A stretch of 60,104 bases of DNA from SIG673 sp045638685 (GTDB lineage Bacteria > Bacillota > Clostridia > Oscillospirales > CAG-272): contig JAZUBT010000011.1 of the NCBI GenBank assembly GCA_045638685.1, positions 1 through 60,104 on the forward strand, read 5' to 3'. The number at the start of each line of letters is the position of its first letter. Positions within the stretch are counted from its first letter, which is position 1. Below are positions 42,469-50,911 of this stretch, piece by piece. Under the pieces are notes generated by a model. That model was not told the origin of the DNA. It saw only the letters and a list, made by a program, of their open reading frames with translations, and did not search any database. Position numbers and translations under genes: made by a program.

Positions 42469-43758
42469 ATGAGTAAAATGAAGGTAATTTTAGTAGGAGC
42501 CGGCAACCGCGCAAACGTATATGCATCCGTGTCGGTAAAAACCCCCGGTCTTTTTGAGGTCGTTGGTATAGTTGATCCCGATCCCGTAAGAAACAAGCTT
42601 ATGAGCGAGAGATACAACGTTCCTGAGGAAAACCGTTTCTCATATGTTGACGATCTTATTAAACGCGAGAAATTTGCCGACGCCGTTATCAACGGAACAC
42701 TTGACGACATTCACGTCGAAACCTCAATTCCCGTACTGAAGCACGGCTACGACCTGCTTCTTGAAAAGCCGTTTGCGGTTAACGAAGCAGAAGCCAACAA
42801 GCTTCTTGCCGTTGCAAATGAGTACGGAAGAAAGGTTTACATCTGCCACGTTCTTCGCTACACCCCCTTCTACTCATCCATCAAAAAAAATATTATGGAC
42901 GGAGAGATAGGCAAAATTATTTCCGCCGAGCTTTGCGAGCACGTAAACTATCATCACATGGCGGTTTCCTACGTAAGAGGAAAGTGGCGCTCCGAAAAGC
43001 TTTGCGCCGCACCTATGCTGCTTGCTAAATCCTGCCACGACGTAGATATACTTGCGTGGATGCTTAACGAAACCAAACCTCTCTATGTAACCTCCTTTGG
43101 CGGTGATTTTCAGTTTGGCGCCGACAGAAAGCCCGAGGGCGCGGGAGAGCGCTGTCTTATCGACTGCCCGTACAAGGAAAGCTGTAATTTCTCGGCGTAT
43201 AATAACTATGTAAGATATCCGCGCTGGAAGCAGTACGTTTGGAAGGCAATCGAGGGCGACAAAGACCAGTCCATCGAAAACGTTGCGGAATCGCTTAAAA
43301 CGTACAACAATTACGGAAAGTGCGTATGGGACTTTGAGCGCGACGGAAACGTTGACCATCAGTCTGTTATGATAGGCTTTGAAAGCGGAGCTACGGCAAC
43401 CTTCCAGATGGTAGGAGGAGCCGCCCGCTCGGAAAGAAATATTCATATAGTAGGAACCAAGGGTGAAATCAAAGGAACCTTCGAGGATTCAAAGTACATT
43501 CTCAGAAAGATAGCGCCCGAAACATCAGCCGGATACATAGACACCGTTGTTGATCTTAAAATAACCGGAGATATGACGGGAGAAAAGGGTGGCCACGGAG
43601 GCGGAGACGAAATTTTAGCCATAGAGTTTATCGAATCAATTTCAGGCAGTGAGCCCTCCTTCCGCGCAACCACACTTGCTGACTCTATAATAAGCCACAA
43701 AATTGTATTCGCGGCAGAAAAATCAAGAAAAGCGGGTGGCGCTGTTCAGACACTCTGA
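42469..43758 (+). CDS. Gfo/Idh/MocA family oxidoreductase with a cysteine-containing insert
   Basis: 429 residues. Rossmann start VILVGAGNRANVYASV and the catalytic EKPFAVNEAEANKLL motif, then the substrate-domain segment LAKSCHDVDILAWMLNE. It is not closely related to the member at 27807. Around residues 225-285 a segment with four cysteines (CLIDCPYKESC ... GKCVWDF) is inserted, known from a sub-branch and possibly structural or metal-binding. AAAGGAAA precedes the ATG. A small membrane protein gene follows 36 bp later, probably in the same transcript. Substrate unknown; sugar or inositol type expected. Confidence 0.9.
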   Translation: MSKMKVILVGAGNRANVYASVSVKTPGLFEVVGIVDPDPVRNKLMSERYNVPEENRFSYVDDLIKREKFADAVINGTLDDIHVETSIPVLKHGYDLLLEKPFAVNEAEANKLLAVANEYGRKVYICHVLRYTPFYSSIKKNIMDGEIGKIISAELCEHVNYHHMAVSYVRGKWRSEKLCAAPMLLAKSCHDVDILAWMLNETKPLYVTSFGGDFQFGADRKPEGAGERCLIDCPYKESCNFSAYNNYVRYPRWKQYVWKAIEGDKDQSIENVAESLKTYNNYGKCVWDFERDGNVDHQSVMIGFESGATATFQMVGGAARSERNIHIVGTKGEIKGTFEDSKYILRKIAPETSAGYIDTVVDLKITGDMTGEKGGHGGGDEILAIEFIESISGSEPSFRATTLADSIISHKIVFAAEKSRKAGGAVQTL

Positions 43759-43794
43759 TAATTCGATGCCGTTATACGGGGAGGGAGCTGAATT

Positions 43795-44343
43795 ATGTTA
43801 AAAAACACTCTGCAAAGTATTATGAGCGCAATCGCGCTCGCATACCTTCCGCTGATTTTTATCTTACCGGCAGTAATAAACGATGAGACCGCAACGATAA
43901 AATTCCCGTATATTTTGGTTCTAATTATTCTTTTTATATATTCTATCGCTTTTTTTGCCATTTATCTCGAAATATGCAGCATTCTCTCCTTCTTTCTTGA
44001 AAAAAGGGATTACAGTAAATTCGAAAAGGCTTTAAAGCTGATTGGAGCCGTCCTTACAGTCGGCGCCGCCGTGTCGGTGTTCTTTATCAATACGCACCCC
44101 GCCGTCTGCTTTGCGTTTGCAGGGGGTATCGGTCTTTTACTGATAACCGAGCTGATATACCGACTTAAAACAAAAACCGCGTTTTCTACTTTAAAAAGAA
44201 AACAAACGTGGCTTTTCGCGATAATAATCACACTAACAGTTACCGGAATATTTATAGCGTTAGATAGGGCAGAGGAAAGCACGGGTAAACCCGACCCCGA
44301 ATCCCCCATAGCGTGTGTGCAACTACAAAATATTGCAAAATAA
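43795..44343 (+). CDS. Hypothetical four-helix membrane protein
   Basis: 182 residues. Four hydrophobic segments at about 12-30, 38-62, 80-100 and 105-120, with a final one at about 140-160 (TWLFAIIITLTVTGIFIAL), so four or five membrane helices. There are no charged catalytic motifs inside the membrane. GGGAGGGAG precedes the ATG. It follows the oxidoreductase by 36 bp and is ended by a clear terminator. Family not recognised; DUF2975-like proteins have a comparable layout but I cannot confirm it. Confidence 0.7.
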   Translation: MLKNTLQSIMSAIALAYLPLIFILPAVINDETATIKFPYILVLIILFIYSIAFFAIYLEICSILSFFLEKRDYSKFEKALKLIGAVLTVGAAVSVFFINTHPAVCFAFAGGIGLLLITELIYRLKTKTAFSTLKRKQTWLFAIIITLTVTGIFIALDRAEESTGKPDPESPIACVQLQNIAK

Positions 44344-44381
44344 CAGACCACCTTACCGTGTGAATTTTAAAAACTAAACCG

Positions 44382-44421
44382 TAAACGGACAGAGACTATC
44401 GCGCTCTGTCCGTTTTATTTT
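44382..44421 (+). terminator. Terminator after the membrane protein gene
   Basis: AAACGGACAGAG (44383-44394) pairs with CTCTGTCCGTTT (44404-44415), with a T-rich tail. Confidence 0.9.
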
Positions 44422-44488
44422 TCGACTTGCGGTATTATATTTTAAAAACGGCAGATACTTTTTTTAAAACCGGAAAGGACGTTTTACT

Positions 44489-45658
44489 ATGTGCACAGCG
44501 ATAAGCCTTACAACAAAAGAACATTACTTCGGCAGAAACCTTGACCTTGACCGCTCATACGGAGAGGAGGTAGCGGTTATGCCGCGTAATTTTCCGCTTA
44601 CCTTCAGAAAAAACGCCGCCCCCACAGATGGGTATGCCATTATCGGCATGGCAACCGTTGTGCAGAGCAGCGAAAAGGAAAGCTTTAAAGAGTACGGAGG
44701 GCTTCCGCTCTTTTACGATGCGGCAAACGAGCACGGTCTTGCCATAGCAGGGCTTAATTTTCCATATAACGCATACTATGCGCCGATTACGTGCTGCGAA
44801 GAAAACAGTAATCACACAGCGCCCACGCTTTCCGACCGCACAAACAATCTCTCTCCCGTTCCGCTATCCAACTTTGCTAATAACGAACACCCATCAGCGC
44901 CCTTTTCTAACTGTGAAGACAAAAAGCGTTCTGCCTCGCCGTTCCCAAACCTTAGTAACAAATACACGGTAGCCCCGTTCGAGGTAATACCGTGGATTTT
45001 AAGACAGTGTAAAACGGTAAGGGAAGGCGTGGCGCTTATGGAAAAAACAAGGATAGCCGACATACAATTCAGCAGCGCGCTCACCACCACGCCGCTACAC
45101 TGGATGCTCTCCGACAAAGAACAAGACGCGGTTATTGAGCCTATGCGAGACGGACTGAAAATTTACACTAACCCCGTAGGCGTTCTAACAAACAATCCAC
45201 CTCTGATATATCAGCTTGAAAACCTTAAAAATTATCGGGAGTTAAAAACCGAAAACAATGGATTTTCGGATAATACCGATACCCCGTACTCCTCATACAG
45301 CTACGGTCTTGGCGCTTTGGGGCTTCCGGGAGACGTTTCCTCAAAATCCCGCTTTGTTCGAGCCGATTTTCTTAGAAAAAGCTCCGTCTCGGAGGAGGGG
45401 GAGCTATCCTCGGTAGGGCAATTTTTTCACCTGCTTTCTTCCGTTGAAGTGGCAAGGGGTATATGCAAAACCGACGAAGGAAAAGAGCATTTCACAGTTT
45501 ACAGCTCCTGCATTAACACCGAACGAGGGCTTTACTATTACACCACCTACGAGAACCGTCAGATAAGCTGCGTTGATATGCATAAATGCAACCTCGAAGG
45601 AGAAAAAATCAGCCGCTTTAAGCTTTTGGAAAGCCAAAACGTTTTCCACCAAAATTAA
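44489..45658 (+). CDS. Choloylglycine hydrolase family (bile salt hydrolase / penicillin V acylase-like) with a repeat insert
   Basis: 389 residues. Ntn-hydrolase opening MCTAISLTTKEHYFGRNLDLDRSYGEE with Cys2 as nucleophile, plus the conserved Arg and Asp; later blocks GLAIAGLNFPYNAYY, VAPFEVIPWILRQC, TTTPLHWMLSDKE and VGVLTNNPP match bile salt hydrolases. The family is usually near 325 residues; the excess is explained by an insert of about 60-70 residues after NAYY, made of degenerate 13-residue units (PxAPFSN-type) ending in the native VAPFE. Cytoplasmic enzyme, likely hydrolysing conjugated bile acids or related amides; the substrate is inferred. AAAGGAC precedes the ATG; single gene. Confidence 0.87.
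   Translation: MCTAISLTTKEHYFGRNLDLDRSYGEEVAVMPRNFPLTFRKNAAPTDGYAIIGMATVVQSSEKESFKEYGGLPLFYDAANEHGLAIAGLNFPYNAYYAPITCCEENSNHTAPTLSDRTNNLSPVPLSNFANNEHPSAPFSNCEDKKRSASPFPNLSNKYTVAPFEVIPWILRQCKTVREGVALMEKTRIADIQFSSALTTTPLHWMLSDKEQDAVIEPMRDGLKIYTNPVGVLTNNPPLIYQLENLKNYRELKTENNGFSDNTDTPYSSYSYGLGALGLPGDVSSKSRFVRADFLRKSSVSEEGELSSVGQFFHLLSSVEVARGICKTDEGKEHFTVYSSCINTERGLYYYTTYENRQISCVDMHKCNLEGEKISRFKLLESQNVFHQN
44815..44985 (+). repeat. Degenerate repeats of about 39 bp inside the choloylglycine hydrolase gene
   Basis: Encodes successive 13-residue units SPVPLSNFANNEH, PSAPFSNCEDKKR and SASPFPNLSNKYT before the native VAPFE. Each contains a P-F/L-(S/P)-N core, so the insert may have arisen by duplicating the native APFE-containing edge. 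Confidence 0.6.
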
Positions 45659-45704
45659 ACTAATGCAGCAAGGCTCCGTAACTTCGAAAGCAGCTTAAAA
45701 CAAA

Positions 45705-45746
45705 AAAAGGATATCCGAGCTTAAAATCTCAGCTATCCTTTTAGTT
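45705..45746 (+). terminator. Terminator of the choloylglycine hydrolase gene
   Basis: AAAGGATA with TATCCTTTT stem, inner GAG/CTC pairs, and a short T-run. Confidence 0.75.
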
Positions 45747-45878
45747 CCCGTCAAAAGCTATTACGCCGACGTCTTAATGCTTTTTTTAAAAAAGAGCGCA
45801 AATGATTTTGTTCGCGTCGAGGTATCCGTAGCACTCACACGAGGTTTCCAACAGGCAGTGCTTATTTTTCGTAAAACA

Positions 45879-45914
45879 ACCCCCGCCGCGAGCTGTCTCG
45901 TCGGCGGGGGTGTG
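45879..45914 (-). terminator. Terminator of the URO-D family gene
   Basis: Minus strand: ACCCCCGCCG with CGGCGGGGGT, a very GC-rich stem, followed by TGTTTT. Confidence 0.8.
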
Positions 45915-45922
45915 CTGTTAAT

Positions 45923-46987
45923 TTATCTTGCACTAAGATTGTGGTTAAAGGCTCCGTTACGGCCTACCTGCTCGTATGCAACCTTCTTGTTAAACGCAAG
46001 GATCTTAATGCCCTTGTCAACCGTGTTTCTGTATATTTTCTCCATATCGTTCCTTGCCGGCTCGGTCATATTGATACCGTAAAGATTCGGAAGCTCGCAA
46101 AGAATATCTATGTAGTGATCTCCGCGTCCGCAGAAATGCATAGCTCCGCTGTATCTTTTCAACAGCTCGCCGTCATAAGGCGCAGAAAACTCGCGGTAAA
46201 GCTCAGGTGAAAGATTCATGGCGCTATCGTTACGCAGCACGACGCTTCCGCGGTGGTAAAGATTATGCCAGTGCGGATTCATCTCGTCATTACGCGGGAA
46301 AATTCCATGCCATTTATCCATCAGCTTGATATACGTATCGGTTACGAGACGCAAAAATCCGTGAACAAGCTCCGGCTCGTCGTACATAGCGTAGAACATT
46401 TCCTCACCCCAAAGAAGCTCGCATATATCAAGCGGTCCCTGAAAGTCGGGGTGATAAACCTTAACGTATTTCTTTATCTTGGGGTATTTTTCAAAAACCT
46501 CGGCGCACATTTCACCGAATTCAAAAACGCGCTTACCAAAGCCGTTATCAAGAGAAGGCATTCCCTTTTCAACCAGCTCGCGTATCAACTCGGTGTCGCC
46601 AAGCGCCTTCGTTGTAGGAAGCGTGTTGGTGTTTCTCGGCATATAAAATATTTCCGCTCCGAAAATTGAGCTTAAAATTCCCGTGCCGTAATTTGATCTG
46701 ATACAGATGTTACCGTTTCTTACCGAAAGAAAGCTTGACACGTTCTGAAGCTGATGTCTGAGCATAGCGTCATAGTCGTCGATTGCATCGTTAATATTAT
46801 CTATCTTAACGTAATCGGCAGTTGAAACCGACAGATTTTTACGATAAGGCTCGAAAATATCTCCTTCGAACTTATCGTATAAAAAGTCGTGCCACTGATT
46901 GTTGTAGTCGTCCTCGGTGCTTGGATCAATTCTGTTTTCTATGTCGTCAAGAAGCGTGATAGTGTCCTTGCTAAGATTGTATCCCAT
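45923..46987 (-). CDS. Uroporphyrinogen decarboxylase (URO-D) family protein
   Basis: 354 residues. The C-terminal half has the URO-D fold signatures LYREFSAPYDGELLKRYSGAMHFCGRGDHYIDIL and NLYGINMTEPARNDMEKI. It lacks the N-terminal features of true haem-pathway HemE and looks like the large group of URO-D relatives in anaerobes, which includes methyltransferases of MtaA/CmuA type. HFCGRG (a histidine and cysteine close together) could bind zinc, as in those methyltransferases. No corrinoid protein gene is adjacent, so the role is unknown. AAAGGGG precedes the ATG. Confidence 0.82.
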   Translation of the reverse strand: MGYNLSKDTITLLDDIENRIDPSTEDDYNNQWHDFLYDKFEGDIFEPYRKNLSVSTADYVKIDNINDAIDDYDAMLRHQLQNVSSFLSVRNGNICIRSNYGTGILSSIFGAEIFYMPRNTNTLPTTKALGDTELIRELVEKGMPSLDNGFGKRVFEFGEMCAEVFEKYPKIKKYVKVYHPDFQGPLDICELLWGEEMFYAMYDEPELVHGFLRLVTDTYIKLMDKWHGIFPRNDEMNPHWHNLYHRGSVVLRNDSAMNLSPELYREFSAPYDGELLKRYSGAMHFCGRGDHYIDILCELPNLYGINMTEPARNDMEKIYRNTVDKGIKILAFNKKVAYEQVGRNGAFNHNLSAR

Positions 46988-47606
46988 AGTAATCCCCTTT
47001 CGTAAAAAGAATATTATTTTTGTTAGACTTTTATGTTACACACTTGATTGTAAAAAGTCAATGACAAAAAGCTATTAAAAATGTATTAAACATTTTATAA
47101 GCTTAACTAATTATAACATACAGCCCGTTTTAAGTCAATATGCTTTCCTTCCTTTTTTCAAAATTTGCTGTTGAAATAAAAACCATTATAATTTATAATA
47201 CCGTAAAAACAATGAGCAGTTACAGCGTTTTCAATTAGCGTTCCGCTACAACAGCTGTTTGCCGATCAAAAACTTGTGCTAAAAACATGGAGCAAGTTGA
47301 ATTAAAGAGGCGCGTTTATTCCGCTTAAAACAGCAAGAAAGTATGTGCCAAAAATGAAGGCAGATGCCTGTAATCACCGCCAACAAATCGCTTTCAGACG
47401 ACGCCGGATTTCTTATCGCGCACACCCGCGCCTCCAGTACAAGCCTTACTGCCTACCGTCTGTTCGCACTGAAAAATTATCGGTTATACCCGCGCTTTTT
47501 AAAAACAGGTTAAACCGAGGTGGCATATATAAATATCAAATAACCTTACGAATATTCTCCGTTATACCCGGAAATACTAACCTCAAATAAAAAATCGGAG
47601 GTGCGT
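46988..47606. other. Gene-free stretch upstream of the manganese catalase relative
   Basis: 619 bp. A promoter sits at 47171-47199, leaving about 400 nt of untranslated RNA before the next gene. An 81-codon frame at 47345-47590 has no ribosome site and no recognisable protein character. The phrase CGTTATACCCG or CGGTTATACCCG occurs twice (about 47480 and 47560). No structured RNA family was recognised. Confidence 0.5.
47171..47199 (+). promoter_or_regulatory. Sigma-A-like promoter upstream of the manganese catalase relative
   Basis: TTGAAA (47171-47176) and TATAAT (47194-47199), 17 bp apart. The distance to the next gene is unusually long, so another promoter may lie closer. Confidence 0.6.
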
Positions 47607-48269
47607 ATGTTCAAACACGAAAAACAGTTATTTCATCCCGTAGAGGTCGAAAGAGCTAACCCGCAGTACGCCGTTTTGCTTCAGGAACAGCTTGGCGGAG
47701 GTAACGGAGAAATGAAGGCGGCTATGCAGTATATGTCGCAAAGCTTTCGGATAAAGGATCCCGAAATAAAGGATCTCTTTCTTGATATTGCCGCCGAGGA
47801 GCTGGGGCATATGGAAATGGTGGCGCAAACCATTAATTTGCTCAACGGCCACGACGTAGATGCTTCAAAAATACAGGCAGGAGAGGTGCAGACTCACGTT
47901 CTTCTCGGGCTAAACCCCGGACTTATAAATTCTTCGGGATACTCATGGACGTCGGATTACGTTACCGTTACGGGAGATCTGTGCGCCGACCTGCTCTCAA
48001 ACATCGCATCCGAGCAGAGAGCAAAGGTTGTATATGAATATCTCTACCGTCAGATAGACGACAAGAAGGTAAGAGAAACCATTGATTTTCTTCTTAACCG
48101 AGAGGAAGCGCATAACCAGATGTTCCGCGACGCGTTTAATAAGGTACAGGAAACCGGCTCCAACCGAGACTTTGGCACAACAAAAGCGGCAAAGATGTAT
48201 TTTTCCATGTCAAACCCCGGACCTAACGCCTTTGCAACGGGGCAAACCCACGCTCCGTCATTTAAGTAA
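47607..48269 (+). CDS. Manganese catalase family protein, CotJC-like
   Basis: 220 residues. Ferritin-like di-metal fold: ligands are visible in GGGNGEMKAAMQYMSQSF, AAEELGHMEMVAQTI (E-x2-H) and LLNREEAHNQMF (E-x2-H). In spore formers the relative CotJC is a spore-coat protein; larger relatives destroy hydrogen peroxide. The start is the ATG at 47607 after CGGAGG; a GTG two codons earlier overlaps that site. The short length fits CotJC better than secreted KatN. No cotJA/cotJB is adjacent. Terminator follows. Confidence 0.88.
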   Translation: MFKHEKQLFHPVEVERANPQYAVLLQEQLGGGNGEMKAAMQYMSQSFRIKDPEIKDLFLDIAAEELGHMEMVAQTINLLNGHDVDASKIQAGEVQTHVLLGLNPGLINSSGYSWTSDYVTVTGDLCADLLSNIASEQRAKVVYEYLYRQIDDKKVRETIDFLLNREEAHNQMFRDAFNKVQETGSNRDFGTTKAAKMYFSMSNPGPNAFATGQTHAPSFK

Positions 48270-48275
48270 CCGCTC

Positions 48276-48310
48276 AAAAAACACCGCCTTACGCTATGCG
48301 GTGTTTTTCT
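48276..48310 (+). terminator. Terminator of the manganese catalase relative
   Basis: AAAACACCGC with GCGGTGTTTTT around a short loop. Confidence 0.85.
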
Positions 48311-48446
48311 ATACCGCAAAACCAAATCTGCCGTTTGTTTTTTGGATGCAGTTAAATTCACCGTTATATAATCAGACGTTTGATATTTACGGAAATATTA
48401 CGTTTAAAGCACGTCATTAATTATTCCGTGTGTTTCTAAAAAACTA

Positions 48447-48475
48447 TTGACAATTTAATTATCATATGATATAAT
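48447..48475 (+). promoter_or_regulatory. Sigma-A promoter of the lipoprotein gene
   Basis: TTGACA (48447-48452) and TATAAT (48470-48475), 17 bp apart, with ATGA before the -10. Confidence 0.87.
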
Positions 48476-48503
48476 GAATAAAAACTTTATTAGGAGAATT
48501 AAA

Positions 48504-49424
48504 ATGAAGAAAATACTTTCACTTCTTACCGTTCTTGTAATCCTTGCAACAGGTTTAGTTGCATGTAGCAAGAAGCCTGTTGACTACAACCTCGCAATCG
48601 GTGTAGTCGTAACCGAAAACCTTGCAAGCAGCAAGCTTTCCGAAACGGTAGCAACCATAGTTACCGATAAGGACGGCAAAATCGTTCTTTGCAGACTCGA
48701 CTGTGTAAGCTACGAGGTTAAATACGACGACTCCGGCGATCTTAAAACCACCGCTCCTACATCTAACGTTGCTCTCGGCGATAATTACGGCAGCATGCCT
48801 GCCGGCACGTGGGCAAAGCAGGGCGCAGCGCTTGAAAAATACGTCGTAGGCAAAACCCAGACAGAGGTTGCAGCTATTGCGCTTGAGGGTGGAAAGGCTA
48901 CCGATGCCGAGCTCAAGGCAGGCTGCTCTATAAACGTAGTTGATCTTCTTAAGGCGATTGACAATGCCTTCAAGAGCGAGCACAAGACTTCCTTCAAGGC
49001 TTTACCGGACACTCTTACCGCAGGACTTAGCGTTCTGGGAAGCGTAAACGATTCCTCAACCGATACATCGAACAACGCAAAATATACGGCTAACTTCTCC
49101 GCTGCTGTTCTTTCAGAGGGAAAGGTAGTTGCGGCTATTTTGGACACCGCAGAGACTGAGCTTAAGGGTATCACCGATGAAGGCGCAGCATCTTTCGCAT
49201 TTGCCGGAACCAAGCGTGAGCAGGGCGATGAATATGATAAAAGCTATCCTATGCCCGGCGGTAGATGGTACTCGCAGGCAGACGCCTACGCACTAAGCGC
49301 TGTCGGAAAGACTGCCGCTGATATCGATACTCTTGCAACAGAGGGTGTTGCGGGCTGCACCATGACCGCAAGTCCGGTTGAGTTTAAAGCAGGACTTGCC
49401 GCTGCGGTTAAAGCTGCAAGATAA
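48504..49424 (+). CDS. Lipoprotein next to apbE/rnf, unknown function
   Basis: 306 residues. Lipoprotein signal: MKK, hydrophobic LSLLTVLVILATG, lipobox LVAC (Cys about 21). The mature part has two related halves: GSMPAGTWAKQGAALEKYVVGKTQTEV and YPMPGGRWYSQADAYALSAVGKTAADI, each after a beta-rich stretch such as TIVTDKDGKIVLCRLD. The layout recalls extracytoplasmic FMN-binding proteins, but no S-G-A-T acceptor is present, so covalent flavin is unlikely. TTAGGAGAA precedes the ATG at 48504; an upstream in-frame ATG lies in the promoter. Standing before apbE and rnf, it may act in electron transfer outside the membrane; that is inference. Confidence 0.72.
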   Translation: MKKILSLLTVLVILATGLVACSKKPVDYNLAIGVVVTENLASSKLSETVATIVTDKDGKIVLCRLDCVSYEVKYDDSGDLKTTAPTSNVALGDNYGSMPAGTWAKQGAALEKYVVGKTQTEVAAIALEGGKATDAELKAGCSINVVDLLKAIDNAFKSEHKTSFKALPDTLTAGLSVLGSVNDSSTDTSNNAKYTANFSAAVLSEGKVVAAILDTAETELKGITDEGAASFAFAGTKREQGDEYDKSYPMPGGRWYSQADAYALSAVGKTAADIDTLATEGVAGCTMTASPVEFKAGLAAAVKAAR

Positions 49425-49523
49425 ATTTCGGTAGGTAAAATAACCTTCAGGGCGGGATCTTTTGATGCCGTCCTGATTTAATATCTGCGCGTTTATTTGT
49501 TTTAAAAAGATGGGGGGCGTTAT

Positions 49524-50588
49524 ATGAATATCCGCAGAGCTACTGCGGTGCTGCTGATTGCAGTACTGCTATTATCTCTTTTTTCAGGCTGTAAAGACGG
49601 AAATGGCGGTGTAAAAGATCCCCAAAAGCAAGCTAAATCATTCTACGATTTTTTTGATACCGTTTCGACGGTTATATCTTATGCGGGAGACAAGTCGGAG
49701 ACCTTTACGGCAAATGCAGAGGCGGTCTCGTCTTTGCTTGGGGAATATCATAAGCTTTTTGATATTTATTACGAATATTCCGGTATAAATAACCTGAAAA
49801 CTGTCAACGACAACGCAGGAAAAGCTCCGGTTAAGGTAGAGAAAAAGCTTATTGATTTTCTTATTTACGCTAAATATATTTATACGCTCACAAACGGAGC
49901 GACCAACGTTGCTATGGGCTCCGTGCTTTCTCTGTGGCACGAGGAACGCGAAAACGCTGCCTTCTCTCCGGAAAGCGCAAGGCTTCCTTCCGCCGATGCT
50001 CTTACGAATGCCGCAAAGCACACCGACATTAATAACCTCATAATTGATGAGGAAAACGGCACGGTGTTTTTATCCGACCCCGATATGAGTCTTGACGTTG
50101 GTGCGCTTGGAAAGGGGTACGCTACCGAAAAAGCGGCAGAGATGCTTATTTCACGAGGCGCAGACTCTTACGTGCTTAACGTTGGAGGAAACATACGGGC
50201 TATCGGAGAAAAGCTTTCGGGAGAAGGCTTCATAACGGGCATTACCAATCCGGATAAGACAAGCGAGGAAGCTTTTGTTTGCAAGGTGGTTATAAAGAAC
50301 GTTTCGCTCGTAACGTCCGGAGATTATGAGAGGTATTATACCGTAAACGGTACGAAATACCACCACGTTATCGATCCTAAAACCAATATGCCGTCGGAAT
50401 ATTTTTCTTCGGTCTCGGTATTTACCCTTGATAGCGGTCTTGCAGACGCGCTCTCTACTGCGCTGTTTTGTATGAGCTACGAGGAAGGAAAGGCACTTAT
50501 TACCTCTCTTGGCGGCGTTGAGGCTATCTGGGTAACGAAAAGCGGAGAGCTGCTTTACACCGCGGGAATTGACTTTTATAACGGTTAG
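49524..50588 (+). CDS. apbE: FAD:protein FMN transferase, lipoprotein form
   Basis: 354 residues. Attaches FMN covalently to threonine or serine of extracytoplasmic flavoproteins such as RnfG and RnfD. Lipobox LFSGC (Cys about 23) anchors it outside the membrane. Family motifs: DVGALGKGYATEKAAEML (about 192), YVLNVGGNIRAIGEK and TNMPSEYFSSVSVF with the metal/FAD site. GGGGGG precedes the ATG. It lies directly before the rnf operon, whose subunits are its expected substrates. Confidence 0.94.
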   Translation: MNIRRATAVLLIAVLLLSLFSGCKDGNGGVKDPQKQAKSFYDFFDTVSTVISYAGDKSETFTANAEAVSSLLGEYHKLFDIYYEYSGINNLKTVNDNAGKAPVKVEKKLIDFLIYAKYIYTLTNGATNVAMGSVLSLWHEERENAAFSPESARLPSADALTNAAKHTDINNLIIDEENGTVFLSDPDMSLDVGALGKGYATEKAAEMLISRGADSYVLNVGGNIRAIGEKLSGEGFITGITNPDKTSEEAFVCKVVIKNVSLVTSGDYERYYTVNGTKYHHVIDPKTNMPSEYFSSVSVFTLDSGLADALSTALFCMSYEEGKALITSLGGVEAIWVTKSGELLYTAGIDFYNG

Positions 50589-50599
50589 CGATTTTGCCG

Positions 50600-50760
50600 T
50601 TAGTATTTTAGTTTTACCCGAATACCGTTTTTTCCGCATACGGCGTTAGGTTTTATAACGAGTAACCTTTTTTGCTTCATACGGCGTTAAGCTTTATATA
50701 GAATAAGGTTTTTACTGCATAAAAAACCGATTTTATAATACTTAACGTCTTTCCCGAATA
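50600..50760 (+). repeat. Imperfect tandem repeats of about 41 bp between apbE and rnfC
   Basis: Three to four diverged units of the form TTAG-TTTTA-…-GAATA-…-TTTTTTGC-TTCATACGGCG; CATACGGCGTTA is shared by the first two junctions (about 50638 and 50680). AT-rich, with no frame and no spacer-like unique sequence between units. Confidence 0.6.
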
Positions 50761-50792
50761 AAATATTTATATAAAGCGACGTAATATTTTTT

Positions 50793-50831
50793 AAACTGTG
50801 CCTTGACAGAGGCGCAGTTTTGATATATAAT
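50793..50831 (+). promoter_or_regulatory. Sigma-A promoter of rnfCDGEAB overlapping a hairpin
   Basis: TTGACA (50803-50808) and TATAAT (50826-50831), 17 bp apart. The -35 lies in the loop of a stem AAACTGTGCCT / AGGCGCAGTTT (about 50793-50820) that is followed by TTTT, so the same DNA can act as a terminator for read-through from apbE and as the rnf promoter. Confidence 0.75.
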
Positions 50832-50911
50832 ATAAATTATAGGCATTATTACAATATTCAATGGATTATTTTATATGTTTTTCCAAAATAAAACGGAAGG
50901 AAAAGTTATTT

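Noticed and set aside
47345..47590. 81-codon plus-strand frame
   Set aside because: No ribosome site, no hydrophobic or catalytic pattern, odd composition; treated as untranslated.
50600..50760. Possible CRISPR array upstream of rnfC
   Set aside because: Units are diverged and abut each other with no unique spacers; no cas genes in the window.
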